Positions 20,455 through 32,000 of a stretch of 64,000 nucleotides of DNA are shown piece by piece. Source of the DNA: Microbacterium sp. (GTDB lineage Bacteria > Actinomycetota > Actinomycetes > Actinomycetales > Microbacteriaceae); the NCBI RefSeq assembly GCF_017305435.1, contig NZ_JAFKIP010000004.1, positions 186,001 through 250,000 of the forward strand, written 5' to 3'. Numbering within the stretch: position 1 is the stretch's first letter; each line of letters begins with the position of its first letter. The notes under the pieces are model-generated. The model was given only the letters and a program-made list of their open reading frames with translations. It made no database searches and was not told where the DNA came from. A program made the translations under genes and the position numbers.

Positions 20455-22083
20455 CTACTGCGCTGCTTCGAACAGCGCCAGAACGTCGGTCTGCGGATCG
20501 GTGAGGGTGAGCGTCACGACGGGACGACCGTGTGCGACGAGCACCGACGCATCGCCCGCCGCCTGCGCGGCGATCAGCTGACCGAACGTGAACGGGCGGC
20601 CGGGGATCTCGAGGTCCACCTCGCTCGACCCGAGGATCTGGACGAAGACGCCGTCGGCAGGTCCGCCCTTGTGGTATTGACCCGTCGAGTGCAGGAACCG
20701 GGGTCCCCAGCCGAACGTCGTCGGGCGGCCGCTGTCCGCGGCGACCAGCTCGCGGAGCCCCGCGAGCTGGGGAACCGCGGTGCGGTCGACGTACGCCTGG
20801 ATCGCTACGTATCCCGTGGGCCCGAGGCGAGCCCAGAGCGCGTCGAGGACGCCCGGGAGAGTTCCCGATGCGGCCAGCGCGGCATCCGAGACGCGCACCT
20901 CGACATCGCCCGAGACGAACGCGGGAGCCCCGACGTCGGGGCGGGCGTCCAGCAGACCGCGAGTGGCCTCCTTGGCGGATTCGACGTCGGGCTGGTCGAA
21001 CGGATCGATGCCGAGCACGCGCCCCGCGATCGCGGTCGCATACTCCCACACGACGAACTGCGCGCCGAGCGAGCCGCTCACGAGGATCTCATCCGGGTAC
21101 TGCTCGATGATCCGGAAGTGCACGGCGTCGTCGACGAGGCGCAGGATCTGCAGATCCGCCGGAGTCTCGTCGACCTCCGGGGAGACGGGGAGGAGGACGA
21201 CCGGAAGGATGCCGGTGCCCTGCTTGCCGGTCGACTCGGCCACGAGCTGCTCGATCCAGTCGGGCAGGCCCACGATGTGCGTCCCGTCCGAGACGAGCCC
21301 GAGCTTGTCGCGGCGGGGGATCTCCGCGGCGCTGCCGGCGATGGCGGCAGCGAGGACGAGCGCGGGGTTCCGCGGGTCGTCGATCGCGACCTCGAGCAGC
21401 GTCGCCTCGGCCTCGTCCAGGAGCTCGGAGATGTCGACGCCGGCAAGACCCGCGGGCACGAGACCGAACGCGGTGAGGGCCGAGTAGCGCCCCCCGACCG
21501 TCGGGTCGGCGTTGAACACGCGGTACCCGGCCTCGCGTGCCGACGCGTCGAGCGGCGAACCCGGGTCGGTCACGACGACGATGCGCTCAGCGGGGTCGAT
21601 GCCGAGGTCACGCCATGCGGCCTCGAAGGCGCGCCGCGCGGAGTCCGTCTCGACCGTCGACCCGGACTTCGAGGAGACGACGAGGACGGTCTCGGCGAGG
21701 CCGCCGGTCGCACCGTCGCCGTCGATCGCCGCGAGCACCTGGCCAGGAGCGGTCGAGTCGAGCACCACGAGCGGAACGCCGGCTGTCGCCGCGATGACCT
21801 CGGGCGCGAGCGACGAGCCGCCCATCCCCGCGAGGACGATGCGCGTGAGTCCTCGACCGACGAGGTCGGCGCGCAGGGCGTCGATCTCGTCGACGAGCGG
21901 CCGGGAGACGCTGACCGCGTTCACCCAGCCGAGGCGGCGGGAGGCCTCCTCGGCGGCATCCGGGCCCCACAGGTCCGGATCTCCCGCCGTGATGCCGCTC
22001 GCGACGAGCGCGTCCACCAACCCGGGAAGCGTCGCCTCGACGACGTGCTTCACCCGTCCGGAGACGTGGATCTCGAAACTCAC
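20455..22083 (-). CDS. pgi: Glucose-6-phosphate isomerase
   Basis: 542-residue SIS-fold isomerase linking glucose-6-phosphate and fructose-6-phosphate. The phosphate-binding motifs [11 protein letters not shown] and [12 protein letters not shown] are clear, and the C-terminal part carries TGQYHKGGP and FGQLIAAQA. The sequence belongs to the actinobacterial form that differs from the long E. coli type. GTG 22083 overlaps the tal stop (GTGA); the ATG at 22143 in the same frame lies inside tal and is rejected as a start. Confidence 0.93.
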   Translation of the reverse strand: MSFEIHVSGRVKHVVEATLPGLVDALVASGITAGDPDLWGPDAAEEASRRLGWVNAVSVSRPLVDEIDALRADLVGRGLTRIVLAGMGGSSLAPEVIAATAGVPLVVLDSTAPGQVLAAIDGDGATGGLAETVLVVSSKSGSTVETDSARRAFEAAWRDLGIDPAERIVVVTDPGSPLDASAREAGYRVFNADPTVGGRYSALTAFGLVPAGLAGVDISELLDEAEATLLEVAIDDPRNPALVLAAAIAGSAAEIPRRDKLGLVSDGTHIVGLPDWIEQLVAESTGKQGTGILPVVLLPVSPEVDETPADLQILRLVDDAVHFRIIEQYPDEILVSGSLGAQFVVWEYATAIAGRVLGIDPFDQPDVESAKEATRGLLDARPDVGAPAFVSGDVEVRVSDAALAASGTLPGVLDALWARLGPTGYVAIQAYVDRTAVPQLAGLRELVAADSGRPTTFGWGPRFLHSTGQYHKGGPADGVFVQILGSSEVDLEIPGRPFTFGQLIAAQAAGDASVLVAHGRPVVTLTLTDPQTDVLALFEAAQ

Positions 22084-23204
22084 CGGGCGTTCTCCGGTGC
22101 GGCGGCCAGTGCCGCCGAGACCGTCGATTTGAGGTCCTGCCACGACGCGATGAACTTCTCGACGCCCTCGTCCTCGAGCAGCTGCGTGACGTCGGCGATG
22201 TCGACGCCGGCGGCGGCGAGCTCGTCGAAGACGCGGTGTGCGTCCGCGTAGGCACCCGTGATGGTGTCACCGGTCACGACGCCGTGGTCGAACGTCGCCT
22301 CGAGGGTCTTCTCCGGCATCGTGTTGACGGTGCCGGGGGCGACGAGCTCGGTGACGTAGAGCGTGTCGGGGAGCGCGGGGTCCTTGACGCCGGTCGACGC
22401 CCACAGCGGGCGCTGCACGTTGCCGCCGGCGGCGACGAGCTCCTGCGCGCGCGGCTCGGCGAAACGCTGCTCGAACAGCTCGTACGCGAGGCGGGCGTTC
22501 GCGAGCCCCGCCTGCGACTTCAGAGCCGCGGCCGCGTCGGTGCCGATGGCGGTGAGGCGCTTGTCGACCTCGGTGTCCACGCGGGAGACGAAGAACGACG
22601 CGACCGAGTGGATGCCGCTGAGGTCGTGCCCGTTCGCCTTCGCCTGCTCGAGACCCGCGAGGTACGCGTCGATGACCTCGCCGTAACGCTCGAGCGAGAA
22701 GATCAGCGTCACATTGACCGAGATGCCCGCCGCGAGCGTCGCCGTGATCGCGGGGAGGCCCGCCTTGGTCGCGGGGATCTTGATGAGCGCGTTCGGGCGG
22801 TCGACCTTGGCCCACAGCTGCTGCGCCTCGGAGATCGTCGCGTCGGTGTCGTGCGCGAGGTCGGGGGAGACCTCGATCGACACGCGCCCGTCGACGCCGC
22901 CGGTCGCGTCGAAGACGGGCCGGAAGATGTCGGCGGCATCCGCGACGTCGGTCGTCGTGATCTCGAAGATCGCCTCATCGGCCGACACGCCACGCGCCGC
23001 GAGCGCGGCCAGAGGAGCGTCGTACGAGTCGTCCTCCTTGTTGCCGATCGCGGCCTGGAAGATCGACGGGTTCGTCGTCACACCGGACACGTTCCGCGTC
23101 TGGATGAGTTCGGCGAGGTTGCCGGAGTCGATGCGCTTTCGAGACAGGTCGTCGAGCCAGATGCTGACACCGGCGGCGGTGAGATCCTGGGTGGGGGTGC
23201 TCAT
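22080..23204 (-). CDS. tal: Transaldolase
   Basis: 374-residue TIM-barrel enzyme moving a dihydroxyacetone unit between sugar phosphates in the non-oxidative pentose-phosphate pathway. The N-terminal [18 protein letters not shown] and [10 protein letters not shown] identify the family, and the Schiff-base Lys is in [11 protein letters not shown]. The C-terminal [13 protein letters not shown] is typical of the long actinobacterial TalB-like form. ATG 23204 overlaps the tkt stop by four bases (ATGA). Confidence 0.96.
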   Translation of the reverse strand: MSTPTQDLTAAGVSIWLDDLSRKRIDSGNLAELIQTRNVSGVTTNPSIFQAAIGNKEDDSYDAPLAALAARGVSADEAIFEITTTDVADAADIFRPVFDATGGVDGRVSIEVSPDLAHDTDATISEAQQLWAKVDRPNALIKIPATKAGLPAITATLAAGISVNVTLIFSLERYGEVIDAYLAGLEQAKANGHDLSGIHSVASFFVSRVDTEVDKRLTAIGTDAAAALKSQAGLANARLAYELFEQRFAEPRAQELVAAGGNVQRPLWASTGVKDPALPDTLYVTELVAPGTVNTMPEKTLEATFDHGVVTGDTITGAYADAHRVFDELAAAGVDIADVTQLLEDEGVEKFIASWQDLKSTVSAALAAAPENAR

Positions 23205-25279
23205 GCGTTGTTCTCCTTGACGGTCGCGCGCGCCGCGTCGGCGACGTGGTCGGTGGTGATGCCGAACTTCTCGAACAGGGTCTTGTAGTCGGCGGAGGCG
23301 CCGAAGTGATCGATGCCGACGGTGCGGCCGGTGTCGCCGACGATCGTGCGCCACAGGGGGGTGGAGCCGGCTTCGACGGAAACACGCGCCTTGACCGCCG
23401 CCGGGAGGACCGACTCGCGGTAGGCGTCGTCTTGTTCGGCGAACCACTCCAGTGAGGGAGCGGACACGACGCGCGCCTGGATGCCTTCGCCGGCGAGGAC
23501 CTCGCGGGCCTGCACGGCGAGCTGCACCTCGGACCCGGTCGCGATGAGGATCACGTCGGGGGTGCCGTCGCTGTCGATGAGGACGTAGGCGCCCTTCGCG
23601 ACGCCGTCCGTCGTCGCGAACCCCTGCTCGCCGCGCGGGAACACGGGGATGTTCTGGCGGGTGAGGGCGATACCGACCGGGCCGCCGTTCGTGCGACGGA
23701 CGATCTCGTGCCATGCGGCAGAGGTCTCGTTCGCATCGGCGGGGCGTACGACCGTGAAGTTCGGAATGAGGCGGAGCGTCGACAGCTGTTCGATCGGCTG
23801 GTGGGTGGGACCGTCCTCGCCGAGGGCGACGGAGTCGTGCGTCCACACGAAGATCGACGGGATGTCCATCAGCGCGGCCAGACGCACCGGGGGGCGCATG
23901 TAGTCGCTGAAGATCAGGAACGTGCCGCCGAACGGGCGCGTCGGTCCGTGCAGCTTGATGCCGTTGACGATGGCACCCATCGCGTGCTCGCGGATGCCGA
24001 AGTGCAGCACCCGTCCGTACGGGTCGCCCGACCACTCGTGGGTGGACCACTCGGCGGGGATGAAGCTCTTGGCATCCTTGATCGTCGTCAGGTTCGACTC
24101 GGCGAGGTCTGCCGAGCCGCCCCACAGCTCCGGGAGCTGCGCCGCGAGCGCATTGATGACCTGACCCGAGGCGGCACGCGTCGAGACGTCCTTGCCCGCC
24201 TCGAACGCCGGGACGGTCAGGTCAGCGGGCAGCTCGCCCGCCTCGAGACGGTCCAGCAGCGCCTTGCGCTCGGGGTTCGCCGCGGCCCACTCGTCGAAGT
24301 GCGCCTGCCAGGCGGCACGCGCCTCCTTCGCCCGGTCGCCCAGCGCGCGGGTGTGCGCGATGACGTCGTCCGCGACGACGAAGCTCTTCTCGGGATCGAA
24401 GCCGAGCACCTTCTTCGTCGCGGCGAGCTCGTCGCCGCCGAGGGCGGAACCGTGGATCTTGCCGGTGTTCTGCTTGCCGGGGGAGGGCCAGCCGATGATC
24501 GTCTTGAGGATGATCAGCGACGGCTTGGACGTCTCGCCCTGGGCCGCCTCGATCGCCGCATGCAACTCGGCGACGTCTTCGACGTACTCGCCGGTCTTCT
24601 TCCAGTCGACCGTCTGAACCTGCCAGCCGTACGCTTCGTACCGCTTGGCGACGTCCTCGGTGAACGCGACGTTCGTGTCGTCCTCGATGGAGATCTGGTT
24701 GGAGTCGTAGATCGCGATGAGGTTGCCGAGCTCCTGGTGCCCCGCGAGGCTGGATGCCTCGGACGTCACGCCCTCCTGCAGGTCGCCGTCGCCCGCGATG
24801 ACGTAGACGAAGTGGTCGAACGGGCTCGTGCCCGCCGGAGCCTCCGGGTCGAACAGGCCCCGCTCGTAGCGTGCCGCGTAGGCGAACCCGACCGCGGAGG
24901 ACAGACCCTGGCCCAGCGGACCGGTCGTGATCTCGACACCCTTGGTGTGCCCGTACTCCGGGTGGCCCGGTGTGAGCGAGCCCCACGTGCGCAGCGCCTC
25001 GAGGTCCTTCAGCTCGAGACCGAACCCGCCCAGGTACAGCTGCACGTACTGCGTCAGCGACGAGTGACCTGCCGAGAGGATGAAGCGGTCGCGGCCCAGC
25101 CAGTGGGTGTCCGCCGGATCATGACGCAGCACCCGCTGATACAGCAGGTACGCGGCGGGAGCGAGGCTCATGGCGGTACCCGGATGGCCGTTCCCCACCT
25201 TCTCCACGGCATCCGCCGCGAGCACTCGGGCGGTATCCACCGCACGCCGATCGATTTCATCCCAACGCAGTTCCGACAC
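23201..25279 (-). CDS. tkt: Transketolase
   Basis: 692-residue thiamine-diphosphate enzyme transferring two-carbon units between sugar phosphates. The N-terminal [13 protein letters not shown], the ThDP motif [26 protein letters not shown] and the C-terminal [20 protein letters not shown] are all present. GTG 25279 begins the conserved N-terminus. It is the first gene of the six-gene pentose-phosphate operon; a TAAGCT hexamer lies about 93 nt upstream on the same strand. Confidence 0.97.
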   Translation of the reverse strand: MSELRWDEIDRRAVDTARVLAADAVEKVGNGHPGTAMSLAPAAYLLYQRVLRHDPADTHWLGRDRFILSAGHSSLTQYVQLYLGGFGLELKDLEALRTWGSLTPGHPEYGHTKGVEITTGPLGQGLSSAVGFAYAARYERGLFDPEAPAGTSPFDHFVYVIAGDGDLQEGVTSEASSLAGHQELGNLIAIYDSNQISIEDDTNVAFTEDVAKRYEAYGWQVQTVDWKKTGEYVEDVAELHAAIEAAQGETSKPSLIILKTIIGWPSPGKQNTGKIHGSALGGDELAATKKVLGFDPEKSFVVADDVIAHTRALGDRAKEARAAWQAHFDEWAAANPERKALLDRLEAGELPADLTVPAFEAGKDVSTRAASGQVINALAAQLPELWGGSADLAESNLTTIKDAKSFIPAEWSTHEWSGDPYGRVLHFGIREHAMGAIVNGIKLHGPTRPFGGTFLIFSDYMRPPVRLAALMDIPSIFVWTHDSVALGEDGPTHQPIEQLSTLRLIPNFTVVRPADANETSAAWHEIVRRTNGGPVGIALTRQNIPVFPRGEQGFATTDGVAKGAYVLIDSDGTPDVILIATGSEVQLAVQAREVLAGEGIQARVVSAPSLEWFAEQDDAYRESVLPAAVKARVSVEAGSTPLWRTIVGDTGRTVGIDHFGASADYKTLFEKFGITTDHVADAARATVKENNA

Positions 25280-25546
25280 GGACCGCCCTTTCGAGAGTGA
25301 GGGGAGTGCGACCGAGGGGATCGGGCGGCGGCGCCGCTGCGTCTCCGGCGCTCGGCGGCGCTTGTGGTTTCAGCTTACCGACTGCGCATACCCGACAGGC
25401 CATGTGACGCAACTGCGCGTCATCCTCGCCGATCGAGAGTCGGTTCAACACACTGTACGGGGTTCAGTGGAGTGGACACAAGAGCGGACTCGCGGAGAGA
25501 CGCCCTGTCTTAGACTGGACGCGGCAGTCGGCGGAGGGAAGTGCAC

Positions 25547-26470
25547 ATGGCGCAGGCGAGCGCGACGGTCGAACTCGAACGAGGTCGACGCTCCGTCGGC
25601 AGCACCGTGCGCGCGTACGTCGCGCTCACGAAGCCCCGTGTGCTCGAGCTGCTGCTCGTGACGACCGTGCCCGTCATGATCCTGGCGCAGGGCGGGATGC
25701 CGAGCCTCTGGCTCGTGCTCGCCGCCACGATCGGCGGCGCGATGAGCGCCGCTTCGGCGGCCGCATTCAACATGTATCTCGACCGCGACATCGACGCGCA
25801 CATGCGCCGCACGAAGAACCGCCCGCTCGTGACGGGCGAGATCTCCCCACGGGCAGGCCTGGTCTTCGCGTGGACCCTTGCGGTGGTGTCGACCGTCTGG
25901 CTGCTCGTGACGACCAACTGGCTCGCGGCCGTCCTGAGCGTCGCGGCGATCTTCTTCTACGTCGTCATCTACACGATCCTCCTCAAGCGCCGTACGGAGC
26001 AGAACATCGTGTGGGGCGGGATCGCGGGCTGCTTCCCCGTGCTCATCGGATGGACCGCGGTCACGGGCTCGCTCGCCTGGCCGCCGTTCATCCTCTTCGT
26101 CCTCGTGTTCCTGTGGACGCCGCCGCACTACTGGCCCCTGTCGATGAAGTACAAGGGGGACTACCAGGAGGCGGACGTGCCGATGCTCGGCGCGACGCGC
26201 GACGGCCTGCAGGTCGGTCTGCAGGTGATCCTCTACGCATGGGCCACCGTCGCGTGCTCGCTGCTGCTGACGCCCGTCGCCGGCATGGGCCTCGTCTACA
26301 CGGTGTCCGCGCTGGTCTTCGGCGGATGGTTCGTCTTCGAGGCGCACGTGCTCTACAACCGCGCAGCGCGCGGCGAGCAGATCAAGCCCATGCGTGTCTT
26401 CCACGCGTCGATCACCTACCTCACGCTGCTCTTCGTCGCGATCGCGATCGACCCGCTGCTCCCGTTCTGA
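25547..26470 (+). CDS. ctaB: Protoheme IX farnesyltransferase (CtaB)
   Basis: 307-residue UbiA-superfamily membrane prenyltransferase that converts heme B to heme O for cytochrome oxidase. Eight or nine hydrophobic helices are visible. The Asp-rich prenyl-diphosphate motif is [13 protein letters not shown], and the second is in [17 protein letters not shown] 25547 is chosen because GGAGGG lies about nine bases upstream; the in-frame GTG at 25541 would be too close. It is divergent from tkt, as in many actinobacteria. TAGACT at 25511-25516 is a likely -10. Confidence 0.94.
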   Translation: MAQASATVELERGRRSVGSTVRAYVALTKPRVLELLLVTTVPVMILAQGGMPSLWLVLAATIGGAMSAASAAAFNMYLDRDIDAHMRRTKNRPLVTGEISPRAGLVFAWTLAVVSTVWLLVTTNWLAAVLSVAAIFFYVVIYTILLKRRTEQNIVWGGIAGCFPVLIGWTAVTGSLAWPPFILFVLVFLWTPPHYWPLSMKYKGDYQEADVPMLGATRDGLQVGLQVILYAWATVACSLLLTPVAGMGLVYTVSALVFGGWFVFEAHVLYNRAARGEQIKPMRVFHASITYLTLLFVAIAIDPLLPF

Positions 26471-26479
26471 GCCTCCCCG

Positions 26480-26527
26480 ATACACGAAAGAGCCCGTCCC
26501 CTCGAGGGGACGGGCTCTTTCGTGTAT
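26480..26527. terminator. Bidirectional terminator between ctaB and rpsT
   Basis: Perfect 24-bp palindrome centred on CTCGAG, with A-rich and T-rich flanks on both sides (ACGAAAGAG / CTCTTTCGT), so it can end transcription of both convergent genes. Confidence 0.9.
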
Positions 26528-26536
26528 GTCTGCGGC

Positions 26537-26797
26537 TCAGAGAGCGGCGACCTGCTTCGCGATCGACGACTTGCGGTTCGCGGCCTGGTTCTCGTGGATG
26601 ACGCCCTTGCTCACGGCCTTGTCGAGCTTCTTGGATGCCTTCGCGAGCGCCTTCTCGGCGGCAGCCTTGTCGCCGGCGGCGATCGCCTCGCGGGTGCGGC
26701 GCACCTCGGTCTTCAGCTCGCTCTTGACGGCCTTGTTGCGCTCGTGCGCCTTCTCGTTGGTCTTGTTGCGCTTGATCTGCGACTTGATGTTCGCCAC
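26537..26797 (-). CDS. rpsT: 30S ribosomal protein S20
   Basis: 86-residue, highly basic helical protein binding 16S rRNA. The start [20 protein letters not shown] and the C-terminal [14 protein letters not shown] are typical. GTG 26797 gives the standard length; the longer reading frame upstream (to 26902) is not family-like. It is monocistronic, converging on ctaB with the shared terminator between them. Confidence 0.96.
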   Translation of the reverse strand: MANIKSQIKRNKTNEKAHERNKAVKSELKTEVRRTREAIAAGDKAAAEKALAKASKKLDKAVSKGVIHENQAANRKSSIAKQVAAL

Positions 26798-27007
26798 GTT
26801 CGACGGCTCTTTCGTTCGGTGTTTTCGATGGATGTGCCGGGGTAGCGGTAGAGGGGCGCCTCCGGCGGCGCACGGGGTGGGACCCGTACGCAAGCCAATC
26901 ACCGAGTCTACCAGGTGTGTCGCCGCGGCTTCGAATCGCTCGGATCCGCCCGGTGCGGCATGATCGGATCACCGGCCCTGCCGGTTGCGCCGACGAAGGA
27001 GCCGCCC

Positions 27008-28279
27008 GTGTCCGCATCCCCCCGCATCCGCCGCGCCGAAGCCGCCCCGCGTCGCGCCGGCGGGCGCTGGTTCCTGCTTTTCACGCTCGCCTGGCTCGCG
27101 ATCTGGACGGCACAGCTCACGCCGCTGCAGCTGCTCATCCCGCTGCAGCTGAACACGCCCGACGACGCCGACGGCTGGATCTCCGGGGTCGTCTCGTCGG
27201 GTCTCGTCCTCGCCGTCGGCGGGCTCGCGGGAGTCATCGCCGGCCCGCTCGCGGGCGGCATGAGCGACCGGAGCCGTGGCGCGTTCGGACGGCGCCGGCC
27301 GTGGGTGCTGGGTGGGACGGTGCTCGCGGCGGGGTCGCTCGTCGGGATCGCGTTCGCGAACGGGCCGTGGGGAGTCGGTGCTGCCTGGGTCGGTGTCTCG
27401 GTCGGAGTCGCCGTGGCCTCCGCCGCGCTCACGGCCCTCATCGCCGACCAGCTCACTGATCAGCGGGGCGCGGCCTCCGCCGTCATCGCGTCGTCGCAGG
27501 CGGTGGGGATCGTGGTCGGTGTCGGGGTGATCGTTCTCCTCGGGCTCGGCGTGGCCACGGGCTACCTCGCCCTCGCCGGATTCCTCCTCGTCGGGGGTGT
27601 CGCGGCCGCCCTTCTGCTGCCCGACCCGCCCGCGCCGGCGGCCTCGGCATCCGCCCGAACACAGCGCCGACTGGCCGACCGACTCGCCGCGTTCGGCGAC
27701 CGCGACTTCGCCTGGCTGCTGTGCGGGCGCCTGATCGTCAACATCGGAAACGCGCTCGGCACGGGCCTGCTGCTGTTCTTCCTCCTCTACGGATTGCACC
27801 GCGAGGCGGCGGGCGCCGAAGACGACCTTCTCCTCCTCATCGTCGTCTACACCGTGTTCGTGGTCGCGTCGTCGATCGTCGCCGGGGCGATCTCCGACCG
27901 CACGGGTCGTCGTGTCGCGCTCACGGTCGGCTCCGCGCTCGTGCAGGGCGTTGCGGCGCTCCTCATCGCCGCGCTGCCGGGGTTCGAGACGACGCTCGTC
28001 GCCGCGGCGCTCCTCGGGGTCGGCTACGGCGCGTACATGTCCGTCGGCCTCGCGCTCGCGACGGACCTGCTGCCGTTCCCCGACGACAGCGCCCGCGATC
28101 TCGGGCTCGTGAACGTCTCCGCGGCCCTGGGTCAACTGCTCGGCCCGCTCCTGGGCGCCGGACTGGTTGCGCTCATCGGCGGGTTCTGGCTCCTGTTCGC
28201 CGTGGGCGGCGTCCTGTCGATCGTCGGCGGATTGCTGACCCTCGCAGTCCGTGAGCGGGGCCGCGCCTCAGTGCGCTGA
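27008..28279 (+). CDS. MFS transporter
   Basis: 423-residue major facilitator protein with about twelve hydrophobic helices in two halves. The cytoplasmic loop SDRSRGAFGRRRPW after helix 2 is the MFS A-motif of the type with a GRRRPW extension, and the equivalent SDRTGRRVAL is found in the second half. The substrate cannot be told from sequence. GTG 27008 is chosen because AAGGAG lies just upstream and it gives a normal short cytoplasmic N-terminus; an ATG at 26915 would add a poorly conserved extension. Its 3' end overlaps the convergent hydrolase gene by 12 bp. Confidence 0.85.
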   Translation: MSASPRIRRAEAAPRRAGGRWFLLFTLAWLAIWTAQLTPLQLLIPLQLNTPDDADGWISGVVSSGLVLAVGGLAGVIAGPLAGGMSDRSRGAFGRRRPWVLGGTVLAAGSLVGIAFANGPWGVGAAWVGVSVGVAVASAALTALIADQLTDQRGAASAVIASSQAVGIVVGVGVIVLLGLGVATGYLALAGFLLVGGVAAALLLPDPPAPAASASARTQRRLADRLAAFGDRDFAWLLCGRLIVNIGNALGTGLLLFFLLYGLHREAAGAEDDLLLLIVVYTVFVVASSIVAGAISDRTGRRVALTVGSALVQGVAALLIAALPGFETTLVAAALLGVGYGAYMSVGLALATDLLPFPDDSARDLGLVNVSAALGQLLGPLLGAGLVALIGGFWLLFAVGGVLSIVGGLLTLAVRERGRASVR

Positions 28280-29008
28280 CGGTGCGGATGCCTCGGCATC
28301 CATCGTCGCCAGGGCGACGTCGAGGAGGGCGTTGAACACGCGCGGACGCATCGCCGTGACGAGGTGGCTCGTCCGCGGCACCACGATGAGCTCGGCGTGC
28401 GGAACCTGCGAGACGAACAGGCGCTCGTTCACGCGCAGCTGATCGAACTGGCCGTTGATGAACCAGGTGGGGACCTCGATGCGGCGGAGAGCGGCGAGGA
28501 GGTCCAGGATCGAGAGACTTCGCAGGGCATCGTCCTGCGCGTCGTACGCGTAGCCGCCCGCACCGAAATCGGCACGCGTCTCGTCGGGCAGCGTGCGGTC
28601 GAGCACCCACTCCGCGATGCGGAATCCCCGCCCGGGGAGGCGGTCGAAGCCGCGCGCCAGCGCGCGATAGGTCGCGAGCGCCGCGCCCCGGGGGAGCGCC
28701 GTGCAGGACGCACCGATGAAGGCGTCGACCGGCGGCCGCTCCTCGTGCCCGACGTACGCGGTGCAGACGAGGCCGCCCATCGAATGCCCGACGAGCAGGA
28801 CGTCACCGCTCGCCGCCGCAGCCCGCACGGCGCCGTCGATCGTCTCCAGTGCGCCGTCGAGGGTGAACGTCTCGCTCATCCGCGTGCCGTGGCCGGGAAG
28901 GTCTACGGCGACGGAGCCCACGCCGCGGGCGGCGAGGTGCGCGACCTGCGCACGCCACATCGTGGCGGACGTGCGGATGCCGTGCACCATCACCACCGTC
29001 GTCGTCAC
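28268..29008 (-). CDS. Alpha/beta hydrolase
   Basis: 246-residue cytoplasmic hydrolase. The oxyanion strand VVMVHGIRT, the nucleophile elbow GHSMGG (Ser), the Asp of FINGQFDQL and a late His in PRTSHLVTAM form the expected triad. Size and layout are those of lipase/esterase-like or haloperoxidase-like members; the substrate is unknown. It starts at GTG 29008. It is convergent with the MFS gene, and the two coding ends overlap. Confidence 0.85.
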   Translation of the reverse strand: MTTTVVMVHGIRTSATMWRAQVAHLAARGVGSVAVDLPGHGTRMSETFTLDGALETIDGAVRAAAASGDVLLVGHSMGGLVCTAYVGHEERPPVDAFIGASCTALPRGAALATYRALARGFDRLPGRGFRIAEWVLDRTLPDETRADFGAGGYAYDAQDDALRSLSILDLLAALRRIEVPTWFINGQFDQLRVNERLFVSQVPHAELIVVPRTSHLVTAMRPRVFNALLDVALATMDAEASAPSAH

Positions 29009-29056
29009 CCTGCCAGCCTAAGGAGCGGACGGCCGGCAGGGCGACGACGACGCCGA

Positions 29057-32000
29057 TCAGAACAGCACGCGCACTCGTGCGGGATCGCTCGTCGAGCCCG
29101 CGACCGTCGCCGCGTCGGTGGGGACGAACGTCGCGGTGTAGGTGTGCGTTCCCCCGCCGAGGCGGCCGAGCGTGTAGGCCGCCACGCCGTAGCGCACCTT
29201 CACGGTCGCGACCACCTTGGCGCCCTCGCGGAACTCCACGACGCCCTCCGCTCGCGCGCCGTCGCTCTGCCGGACGGTCGCCACCAGCGTCGAGGGGACG
29301 AGGCGGTTGATGTGGACGGGCAGGATCGCGGTCAGCCGTGTCGTCGTCTCGACGAGCGGGACGGATGCCGTGACCTCGAGCGGCACGCGCACGACCGTGC
29401 CGGACGCCGGCGCCGTGAGGGTGAGCGTCGTCGTGCCCGACGCCAGATCGGCGGGAAGGGTGACGGTGACGGCGGCCGCTCCCGCGGTCACGGGCACCTC
29501 GGCGAGGACGTCGTCGCCGATCGCCACCTGCAGCGCGGTGTTCTGCGGCGCGCCGCGGCTCGTCATGTCGAGCCCGGACACCTCGAAGCTGACCGCGGCT
29601 CCGGCATCCACCGTCTCCGGCACGCCCGTCACCTGCACGCCGTGCTTCGCGAACGACGGCGCGAGGGGCGAGCCGTCGGCGATGTAGTCCATCCACGCCT
29701 CGTAGTCGAGGAGGCCGGTATCGACGTAGTCGGCGCCCTCGGTGAACACGCGGAAGTTGTCGCCGCCCGTTGCGAGGAACGAGAAGGTGCCGATCCGGTA
29801 GTTCGCCGCGGGGTCGATGGGCTGACCGTCGACCGTGACCGAGGTGATGCGCTGGCCTTCGGGCAGGGACGCGTCGAAGGTGTAGGACACGTTGTCGGAG
29901 AGACCGAGCTGCAGATACGGCCGCTGCGGCACGGAGCCGTCCGCCGCGCGCTGCCATTGCTGCTCGAGGAGCGTCTGGAACTGCGCGCCCGTCAGGGTGA
30001 CGAGGGCGAGCGTGTTGTTGAACGGCAGCACCGCGTTCGCCTGCGAGAACGAGACCGTCCCGTCGGGGAGGCCCGGCACCGCGGTCGCGCCGAACTCGGC
30101 CTGCGTGTCCCAGAGCTCTGCCCGCAGGCCACCCGGGTTGGTCACGCCGATCACGGCGCCGTTCGGCAGCGACGACAGGCTGTCGCGCAGCATGTTGCCG
30201 ACGGTGTTGCCCAATGCCGATTCGCCGGCCCGGTCGTCGCGGGACCCGCCGGTCCAGACGCCGTCCACGAAGGAGCCGCCTGCGAAGGCCGTCGTGATGT
30301 CGCCGGAGACCTCGCCGACCGCCGTGTTGCCGACCTCGGCGGCGGCGGCGAGCGCCTGCGTCACGATCGCGTCGACGGCGGCGACCTTCGGGTACGTCGC
30401 GACGAGGGTCGCGGCGGGGGTCGTCGTGCGCTTCACGAGCTCCTCGGTGTGTGCCGTGACGGCACCGGTGGAGCCGTCGAGCGTGAGCGTGATCTTGCCG
30501 AGGTTCGCGCCGTACGAGCCGGTCTGCACGACGGGCCGTGTGCGATCGCTGCCCGGCACGGGGGCCGACCACGCGTACTCCTTGTGCGTGTGCCCGGTGA
30601 AGATCGCGCCGACCTTCGCGTCGGTGTCGTTCACGAGGTGCGCGAACGGGCCGCCCGCCGCGAGCTCCTCGTCGAGGGTCGCGCCGTCGGGTGTGCCGGC
30701 GCCGGCGCCCTCGTGATAGAGCGCGACGAGCACGTCGGCCTCGCCGTTGGCGGGATCGCCGTCGGTGAGCTGCGCGGCGACGCGGTTGACGGCATCGACG
30801 GGGTCGCCGAAGTCGAGATCGGCGACACCCGCGGGTGAGACGAGCGTCGGCGTCTCCTCCGTCACGGCCCCGATGACGCCGACCGTGATGCTCCCGGCAT
30901 CCCACAGCTGGTACTCCGGAAGTGCGGGCGTCGTCGTTCCCTTGAGGTACACGTTCGCGCCGAGCTGCGGGTAGTCCGACGCACCGGCGACGCGACCGGA
31001 GAGATCGGCGAAACCGCGGTCGAACTCGTGGTTGCCGACCGCGGTGGCCTGCAGGCCGAGCGCGTTCAGCACGTCGATCGTGGGCTGGTCCTGCGCGACC
31101 GACGAGGCGAACAGCGACGCGCCGATGTTGTCCCCCGCGGAGAGGAACAGCGTGGGGCCGGACGCCGCCGCGCGCTGCTCCTCGATGGTGCCCGCGAACG
31201 CGACGGTGTTCTGGTCGATGCGGCCGTGGAAGTCGTTGATGCCGAGGAGAGTCAGCTCGACCGGAGCGGCCGCCCCGGACAACCCGACGACGACGGGGTC
31301 GTGGTCGCTCGAACGGTAGGCATCCGGCGCGTAGAAGTCCGTGCCGTGGCTGCGGTAGCGGCTGTATTCGAGAGCGACCGACTCGCCGGAGTTGATGTTC
31401 CAGATGTCGGCGCCCGTCGCGCGCGCCTTCGCGGCAGTGCTGAGGAGGATGTGGTCGAGCGAGCCGGAGAGCCCGGAGAAGCTGTACGACGACGAGCCGA
31501 CGTCGAACGCGTGCGCAGCGTCCACGTAGCCGGCGTCGTACAGCACCTGCAGCGGGTCCTCCTGCGTGTAGGAGTTGAAGTCGCCCGCCAGGGCGACAGC
31601 GTCGACGTCGCCCCGGATGTCGGACACCCAGTCGCGCAGCGCGGCCGCCTGACGCACGCGCGATTCGTTCGACGCGCCCTGACCGTCACCGGTGTCGGCG
31701 TCGCCGGCCCAGGGCCCCGCCGATCCCTTCGACTTGAAGTGGTTGACGACGAACAGGAACGGCGCGCCCCCGGCCGCCGGAGCGAAGGTCTGCGCGATCG
31801 GCTCGCGCGCGTTCTGGAACGCCTCGCCGTCGTCGCTCTGATCGCCGAGGGCGCGGGAGTCGCCGACCCGCTCGACCGCGGCGGTGCGGTAGATGATCGC
31901 GTTCGTGATGACGTCCTGCTCGGCCGCGGGCGGCAGGTCGGCCGACGAGGGCACGAAAGCCCAGGTTCCGGCGCCGGCGGCGGCGTTGAGCGCGGCGACG